Source: Fistularia commersonii (lineage: Eukaryota > Chordata > Actinopteri > Syngnathiformes > Fistulariidae). Taken from it: 64,000 nt of DNA. Location: contig JBBMNZ010000071.1 of assembly GCA_037954325.1 (NCBI GenBank), positions 38,501 to 102,500 on the forward strand, in the 5' to 3' direction. The translations under genes and the position numbers were made by a program. This document shows, one piece after another, positions 58,233-64,000 of this stretch (positions within the stretch are counted from its first letter, which is position 1; the number at the start of each line of letters is the position of its first letter). The notes beneath the pieces are model-generated. The model searched no databases. It was not told where the DNA came from and saw only the letters and a list, made by a program, of their open reading frames with translations.

Positions 58233-60502
58233 TTAATTTCCAAAGAACCACTTTTTGAATTTTTCTATTGTTACCTTTGTCATGAGTTTGTCAAGATGTC
58301 TGCCAACATGTCCTCTGATGGACAATAGATAAGATTTATTTAACCCTCACTGAGTGCTTCACGAATGAAATGATATTTTACATCAATGTGTTTTGACCTT
58401 TGTCTGTTTACAGGATTCTTACTCAGTGCGATGGCCCCCTGATTGTCTCCGTAGATTGTTGTGCAACTGTACATTTTGTTGTCCATACCGTTTAACAGTT
58501 GAGACAGGTACATGTTTTCTTGTGCGGTGGTGGCTCGGCCGATGTATTCAGCCTCACATGTTGACAGGGCCACTGTGGGCTGTTTCCTTGACTTCCATGC
58601 AATGGCTGGGCCTTGTTTTGTTAAACTGAAACAGTAGCCTGTAGTGCTACGTCTGTCTTCTACAGATGATGCCCAGTCTGAATCACTGTAAGCTATCAGG
58701 TTCAAATCCTCCTTATTTGTCTTGAAACTTAGTTCATAATCAGCTGTCCCCTTCAAAAACCTCAGAACATGTTTTGGAGCTACTACATTTTTTACTTTTG
58801 CCATTGCCAGATTCTGTGATAGTTTGCTCACTATCCAGCTGATATCAGGTCTGGTGCAAGTCATGGCATAAATAAGACTGCCTACAATCTCACGATATTC
58901 TTTGGGGTCGACAGGTTCACTTTGCTCATTTTCATCAGCTACAGGGATGCCCTCTAATTTTTGCTCACTTGGAGTAGATCTTGCTTTACATTCTGACATT
59001 CCAAATCTCTCTAGCATTTTTAGGATGTACTTTGTCTGGTTCATTTTGATTTCATCCCCCTTTTGTTCAAATTGTATGCCCAAAAAATATGATAGTTTCC
59101 CCAGGTCTTTCATGTTGAACTTGAATTTCATGTTCTGTTTAAATGTGCTGAGTGCATCATTGCTGCTTGCTGCAATAATTAAATCATCTACCCAAATTAT
59201 TACAATGATTGTGTCACCATTTTCCGTCTGTTTTCTGTACACACAGTGGTCAGAGAGATTTCTCACAAAGTTGTCCTGTTCTAAATGGTCATTAAGGAGT
59301 TCATACCAGTTTCTTCCTGATTGTTTCAGGCCATAAAGAGATTTCTTTAATCTATACACTAGTTTCTCTCCTGTTTCTGACATCATTTCAAACCCTTCTG
59401 GTTGTTCCAAGAAAATCTCCTCATGTATAGGAGCATGTAAATATGCCGTCTTAACATCCATTTGATGGACAATGAGGTTATTTTGTACGGCTATCTGCAT
59501 TAGTGCCCGCACTGATGTAATGTTAGCTGTCGGTGCAAAAGTTCCATAGTAGTCTATGGCTTCTGTTTGATTGTAACCCTTAGCTACATATCTGGCCTTA
59601 AATATTTGTCCTCCTTCAGCATTTTCTTTAAGGGCAAATACCCATTTTCCTCCAATTACTTTTCTCCCTTCAGGTAAAGTTGTCAGTTCAAATGTGTCAT
59701 TCTGTTTAATCGAGTCAATCTCTTCCCTCATGGCACAATTCCACCCGGGTGCCAGTGGTGACTTCAGTGCTTCACTATAATTCTGTGGGACTCCGCACAC
59801 AGTCCTGTAACAGTAATCAATAGTTGTATGATTTTTATCATTGTTAATATAGTCTGTCTGATCATCCTCTAAATACCTTGGAACGACCCTTTTTCGTCTA
59901 GGATAGCGACTGGTTTGATTATATCTGGGTTTTATGTCTGACCTCGTCTCTTTTTCATTTTGGACATTTTCTGCTGTTTCTTCGTCATGTGACACATCTG
60001 CGTTAGTACTCTCATCCTCATTTTGTATATGGTTGTCTGTTTTATTTTCACTTTGTGACACAGCAATACTGGTTTCATCTGTAGATTCTGTGCCTTCATA
60101 TCCCTGGATTTCTGTCTCATAATCATCAGTTTGTGTTTGTTGTTCAATTCTTCCCTTTTTGATCAATTTCACCAGTCTCTGTTTTGCCACTTTTTCTGTA
60201 AGTGGATTATAGACCAGGTATGAAGGGCTTTTCTTACTGTATCCCACAAATATTCCTCTTTCACATCTGGGATCTAATTTCTTAGTGTCATGTTTGTATG
60301 CAGAACACTCAGTTCCGAATATCCACATTTTTGAGAGATTTGGCTTTCTCCCTGTTAACATGAAGTATGGGGTATTTTCGAGTCTGTCATTGTAACATCT
60401 ATTTCGAATATGGGCAGCGGTCTGGACAGCATAAGGCCACAAAACCTTTGGTAATCCTTTTTCTATTAGCATACACCTTGCCATTTCAAAAAGGGTCCTC
60501 CA
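58233..60502 (-). pseudogene. Copia Pol: post-integrase, reverse transcriptase, RNase H
   Basis: Main Pol segment, open for 714 codons (58,340-60,484). In order from its first methionine: post-integrase region (about residues 1-100, with LTGRKPNLSKM and RGIFVGYSKK); an acidic linker (110-200); RT (about 245-480) with motif A aspartate in HQMDVKTAYLHAP and motif C WVDDLIIAAS; then RNase H (about 565-710) with aspartate in AYSDSDWASS, glutamate in STCEAEYI, aspartate in IYGDNQGAI and histidine in SKHIDVKYH. All catalytic acidic residues are present. A TAA at 58,340-58,342 stops the frame just before the usual tail; beyond it the frame still reads INLIYCPSEDMLADILT, followed by a probable one-base shift. 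A TAA at 60,503-60,505 cuts it from integrase. Confidence 0.9.
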
Positions 60503-61006
60503 TTATCTTTCTGCTGTCCCATTTTGATGGGGAGAGTATGGGGATGATGTTTCATGTCTTATGCCTTTCTCCCTTAGAAGAGATTGAAAAGCATTTCCTG
60601 TGTATTCAGTCCCGTTGTCTGACCTGATACATTTGACACGACCATACGCTGCACTGTCAGCAAGGAACTTCTCTGTTGCTAATGTAGCTTCACTCTTGTA
60701 TTTGAGAAAATATACAAATACTGCCCCTGAATAATCATCTGTGAATGAAATGACATCCTTATGCCCTTCTTGACCAGCTGGTTCAATCGGGCCTGATAAG
60801 TCAGCGTGTACCATTTTTAGGGGTGCATCAGCTTTTGCATCAGCTTGCCTGTTTCTGCTATTTGTGAATTTTCCCTCTGTGCATACGTTACAGTCTACCT
60901 TGGTCTGACCTGTAATCTTCATACCCTCGACTAAGTTTGGTCATTTTAATACATCTTTTACATTGCGGTGTCTCATAATCTCATGCCATGTTTTGACATC
61001 ACAAGT
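60503..61006 (-). pseudogene. Copia integrase
   Basis: Same frame as the rest of Pol. The zinc-binding HHCC region is recognisable (TWHEIMRH, then VDCNVCTEGK) but is split by TGA stops at 61,007-61,009 and 60,941-60,943. The catalytic core follows: first aspartate in VHADLSGPIEPAG, second in RSDNGTEYTG, and the glutamate after SPYSPHQNGTAER, so the D,D-35-E triad is complete. The TAA at 60,503 comes directly after GTAER. Integrase would insert the cDNA into the genome; as read it cannot be made in one piece. The open central part is 60,503-60,922. Confidence 0.88.
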
Positions 61007-61795
61007 TCAGTTTACTTTATCCCTGGACATCATGTCATTTACTGTATCATCATAAAGTTGTTGATAATTTACCGTTCTTATGTAGTAGAGTCTGTCACAT
61101 TCCTCAATGCTGAAAATTGTTCCTTCTTTGGTTATGAATCTGTTCTCTCCTTCTTTGAATATCACGCTGGCTCCATCAGCTGTGGCTGCCTTCACCGATA
61201 TGAAGTCCTGAGGATATGATGGGATGAATAAGGCTCCCCTTAAGGTTACCAGGACAGGTTTTCCTTCAATGTCCTGGAGTAACACTTCTGCATCACCTCT
61301 TTTTAGTGCCACTTTGTTTCTTCTGGTCCCGTCTGCTAGCTCCATGTAATGTTTGTTTGGGTTGAAAAACTCATCAAATCTTGTGAATTTGTCTTCTTGT
61401 GTTATGATGTGTGATGTAGCGCCACAGTCTACCATCAGTCCATTTTTTCTGATATTTTCCGGAGGGACTTTTTGACTGACCTTGAATACAAAAGTTTGCT
61501 CATCTTCCTTATCTTTGTCTTGGATGTCTGTGTTTTGTTTGACCGAGTCTTCTTTGGGCTTGGATTTTCTTCTGCATGTCTCATCGGTGTGGGTTGCGCT
61601 TCTGTGATAGCTGCACCATTTTGGCCCTGATTTTTGGTGACAAGCTTTTGCCATATGGCCACGGTTTCCACATCCATAGCAGATCACGGTTGACATGTCC
61701 ACTTTCATGACATTGTCTGATTTGGTTTTGCTGTCAAACTTTTCAGTCTCTTCATAACTTCTTAGTTTACTCTTGAACTGAATAAACGTCATTTC
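61007..61795 (-). pseudogene. Copia Gag C-terminus (zinc knuckle) and protease
   Basis: Open for 261 codons from its first methionine. Residues about 35-48 form a perfect CCHC zinc knuckle, CYGCGNRGHMAKAC, which binds the element's RNA in nucleocapsid. A lysine/glutamate/aspartate-rich linker follows. The aspartic protease active-site signature is at about 122-128 in VDCGATSHI. Copia proteases more often have DSGATSH, so Ser to Cys next to the catalytic Asp is a slight departure. Later text (YMELADGTRRNKVALKRG, then LFIPSYPQDFISVKAA) is standard for the protease and the segment leading into integrase. It shares the frame of the upstream Gag segment, separated only by one TAA. Confidence 0.88.
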
Positions 61796-62341
61796 TTAAC
61801 TGCTCTGAGTTACATGAATGACGAAGGGCTTGTATGGTTCTGGAAGCCCTTTCATAACCATAGCGATCATCAGCTCATCACTTATCACCTGTTTTGTGTT
61901 TCTCGGAGCGGTGACTGCCTTTTCTGCTCTGATAATGTAATCTGTTATTGTTTCGTCGGGTTCCTTCTTGAGTGAGCATAGTTCGCTGTACAGGGAAATA
62001 ATTCTGGGCTTACCCTGGCTGGCAGAATGATCCCGTAATATTTTCAAAGCTTTTCGACCGTCATCTGCGGCTTCCCTCATTACCAATGATAGACTTTTAT
62101 CATCGAGGAACTGGATAAGCTCAGCGTAGCATTCTGCATTTTTACCTGGGTCGGGCTCAACAGTTGAAAGAATTGTCTCTTTCAAACCTTCAAGTCGCAT
62201 GTGTCCCAGAAACTTTACTTCCCAAAGCTCGTAGTTGTTTTCGTCTCCATCGGCAACCAAACGTTGCCATCTTCCTCCTTTTGTTCGTAGCCTGGGCCCA
62301 TAACCTGTTGCGTTTAAGTTTGCAGCTTCTTCGTTTTCCAT
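61796..62341 (-). pseudogene. Copia Gag N-terminal (UBN2-type) segment
   Basis: 181 codons from the ATG at 62,341 to a TAA at 61,796-61,798. The text YELWEVKFLGHMRLEGL, LYSELCSLKKEPDETITDYI and ELMIAMVMKGLPEPYKPFV is the usual copia Gag (UBN2 family) core that forms virus-like particles. The chosen ATG lies inside the 5' LTR, 36 bases from its inner edge, so translation crosses the LTR end and the primer-binding site (NATGYGPR). The frame remains open further upstream without another ATG; a GTG at 62,359 is not a likely eukaryotic start. The TAA falls in mid-Gag and is a disabling change because the same frame continues into the zinc knuckle. Confidence 0.85.
62292..62305 (-). promoter_or_regulatory. 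Primer-binding site (initiator tRNA-Met anticodon arm)
   Basis: The plus strand reads CTGGGCCCATAACC directly against the LTR edge. This equals the anticodon stem-loop of metazoan initiator tRNA-Met (established sequence, from memory), so element RNA would pair with an internal, half-tRNA fragment rather than the tRNA 3' end. Drosophila copia uses the same kind of primer. Confidence 0.8.
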
Positions 62342-62661
62342 GTTTCGGAAGGAATTCACAAGTTTGCCTTGTTTGAATCGTCTTTTATTTTCTTCTTCAC
62401 AGCTCCGGGAATCAACATCGGTTAGCCATGGGACATGTACAGTACAGAGTGAGGGAAAATTCCCGCCAGCAGCGCTATACCAAAAAAGAAAACACTGACG
62501 TAGAAGTTAACGTCAAGTTAGCTGAACAGTCGCGAAAAACTAAAACAAGTCCCAAACCTTGTCATAAAGTGCCATACATTTCCTGAGAGTAGATACAAAT
62601 ACCACATATGTATACTAGAATGTAAACTCAAATAAAACTAATGAGATCACCTATCTCAAAT
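62306..62661 (-). repeat. Copia 5' LTR
   Basis: 356 bases matching 57,835-58,190 with about ten substitutions and two compensating one-base indels. Its outer end reads ...CAAAT instead of CAACA, so the terminal CA has been lost by mutation. AATAAA on the minus strand at 62,384-62,389. It holds the Gag start codon (62,341). Confidence 0.9.
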
Positions 62662-64000
62662 CAAAGAAAACATTAGCTCATCCACTCATGCACATGTGTG
62701 TGCCCAATGGTCCGGGAGCTCGAATCATCCGTCCGGGGGACCTATGTCCTAGAGAAGGCTCACATTGGCCAGTCTAAGGCGCCCTGCTGCCCCCAAACTT
62801 CCCCTCCTCTGCGTTTGAGAAGAGAAACATTACCTCCGCTCCTCCGCTCCTCTGCTTCTCCGCTTCACCGTTCCTCTGCTATGGGCCTTGTTAACCCTAA
62901 CCCTAACCCTAACCCTAACCCTAACCCCCTGTCCGCGCCCCCCCCCCCCACCTAAACAAACTGTCACACACATATACACAAACGCACACACACACACAAA
63001 CACACACACACACACACACACAAGAACACACAAACACACAAAAACACACACACACACACACCTTAAGTCATCATAGCTGTGCTGATAGCATTAGCCGAAA
63101 CGCATCCACAACCAAACAAACATTAGCTCATCCACTCATTCACATGTATGTGCCCAGAGGTCTGGGAGCTCCGGGCATACGTCCGGGGCATCTATGTTCG
63201 GAGAAGGCACACATTGGCCGGTCTAAGGGATCCTGCTGCCCCCAAGCTTCCCCGCCTTTGAGAAGAGAAATATAATATCGCTCCTCTGCTCCTCCGCTTC
63301 TCAACACCTCCCCTCCTCCGCTATGGGCCCTGTTACTCCTGATCCTGCGAACTCAGGAGAATTGCGTGACGTGCTTCTGCTCTCCTCCACTCCTCCGCTT
63401 CTCCACTCCTCCGCCTTTCCGCTTTGGGCCCTGGAACTCCCGAACCGCTGGATATAAGGGAATCACGGGCCGGGCTTCTGCCCTGCTCTGCTCCTCAGCT
63501 CATCCGCTCGAGGCCTTGGTACTCCCTGTCCGCGACCCCCCCCACGTAAACAAACTCTCACACACACACACAGACACACACACACACCCAAACACACACA
63601 CACATACACACAGACCTTAACTGATCATAGCTGTGCTAATAGCATTAGCCGAAACGCATCCACAACCAAACAAACATTAGCTCATCCACTCATTCACATG
63701 TGTGTGCCCAATGGTCCGGCAGCTCCAATCATACGACCGGAGGATCTATGTCTGGAGAATGCTCACATTAGCCCATCTAAGGGGTTCTGCTACCCCCAAG
63801 CTTCCCTGCCTCTGAGAGAATAAACATCACCTCCGCTCCTCCGCTTCTCAGCTCCACTGCTCCTCTGCTTTGGGCCCTGGAATTCCCGAACCGCTGGACA
63901 TAAGCGAATCACGGGCCGAGCTTCTGCCTTCCTCCGCTCCTCAGCTCATCCGCTCTTGGCCCTGGTACTCCCTGTCCGCGACACCCCCCCCCCACCAAAA
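62662..64000 (+). repeat. Macrosatellite modules to the right of copia
   Basis: The interrupted module resumes ('aaaacattagctcatccactc'). Modules start near 62,670, 63,119 and 63,671, with (CA)n at 62,964-63,061 and 63,560-63,614. The middle module closely follows 26,698-27,240 and 42,924-43,440. The window ends in poly-C. No gene is supported. Confidence 0.85.
62892..62927 (+). repeat. Interstitial telomere-like repeat (TAACCC)6
   Basis: Six perfect TAACCC hexamers, the complement of the vertebrate telomere repeat TTAGGG, placed between 'gggccttgt' and 'ccctgtccgcgcccc' of a module. Equivalent modules have only 'gggcccagctaccccctgtccgc' here (for example 8,740-8,762). Confidence 0.95.

Larger units (their letters stand above)
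57835..62661 (-). mobile_element. Nearly complete Ty1/copia LTR retrotransposon
   Basis: A 4,827-base element on the minus strand, bounded by two 356-base LTRs and inserted in a macrosatellite module. Order on the minus strand: LTR, primer-binding site, Gag, zinc knuckle, protease, integrase, RT, RNase H, polypurine tract, LTR. That is the copia order, with integrase before RT. All domains lie in one reading frame, but five in-frame stops interrupt it (first bases at 61,798, 61,009, 60,943, 60,505 and 58,342), with a likely small frameshift near 58,280. The two LTRs differ by about ten substitutions and two one-base indels by eye, so the insertion is fairly recent. It is absent from the matching place in units 1-4. 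Confidence 0.93.

Noticed and set aside
58393..60122. Plus-strand frames opposite copia Pol
   Set aside because: They are antisense shadows of the Pol reading frame with low-complexity or unrecognisable content.
62306..62359. Gag start at the GTG at 62,359
   Set aside because: GTG is not a normal eukaryotic start; the ATG at 62,341 in the same frame is preferred.
62892..62927. A true chromosome end
   Set aside because: Only six hexamers, with module sequence continuing on both sides.

Overview
This is eukaryotic, repeat-dominated DNA with no host protein-coding gene, RNA gene or CRISPR array that I can support. A teleost fish is the most likely source. The window has a Ty1/copia retrotransposon of metazoan type, Tx1/L1-like LINE reverse-transcriptase remnants, very abundant (CA)n, and an internal run of the vertebrate telomere hexamer. 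The species assignment is inference; the repeat structure is read directly.

Layout. Positions 1-2,685 are a left flank: a degenerate repeat module, a decayed copia relic (about 500-1,797), another module, and a LINE 3' end with an 18-base T run (minus-strand poly-A tail). From about 2,686 the window is a tandem series of very large units. Successive LINE fragments sit at 4,368, 20,449, 35,148 and 54,840, giving spacings of 16,081, 14,699 and 19,692 bases. Each complete unit runs: GC-rich head with poly-C and (CA)n; a G-run; a duplicated LINE 3' UTR; the C-terminal part of LINE ORF2 (minus strand); many 200-500-base modules of the form GC-rich text, poly-C, (CA)n, then a GCTAATAGCATTAGC hairpin; one ~396-base AT-rich insertion; more modules; then 5-9 kb of GC-rich minisatellite containing (GCTCCTCC)n. 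Unit 4 is cut inside its LINE at 56,197 and joined to the start of a fifth unit. That fifth unit carries a nearly complete 4,827-base copia element (57,835-62,661, minus strand), with module sequence continuing to the end.

How it fits together. Minisatellite half-repeats and (CA)n modules share the 14-mer GGCCCTGGTACTCC, so most non-transposon DNA here seems to descend from one short ancestor. The LINE copies share the same lesions and the same 3' UTR duplication, so they were amplified with the unit and did not insert separately. The copia element interrupts one module and came later. It keeps LTRs, a primer-binding site matching the initiator-tRNA anticodon arm, a polypurine tract and all catalytic motifs. 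It also has five in-frame stop codons, so it is non-autonomous as read.

I found no evidence of a functional novel system. The most notable objects are the nested macrosatellite and the copia element with its Gag start inside the LTR and half-tRNA-type primer site.
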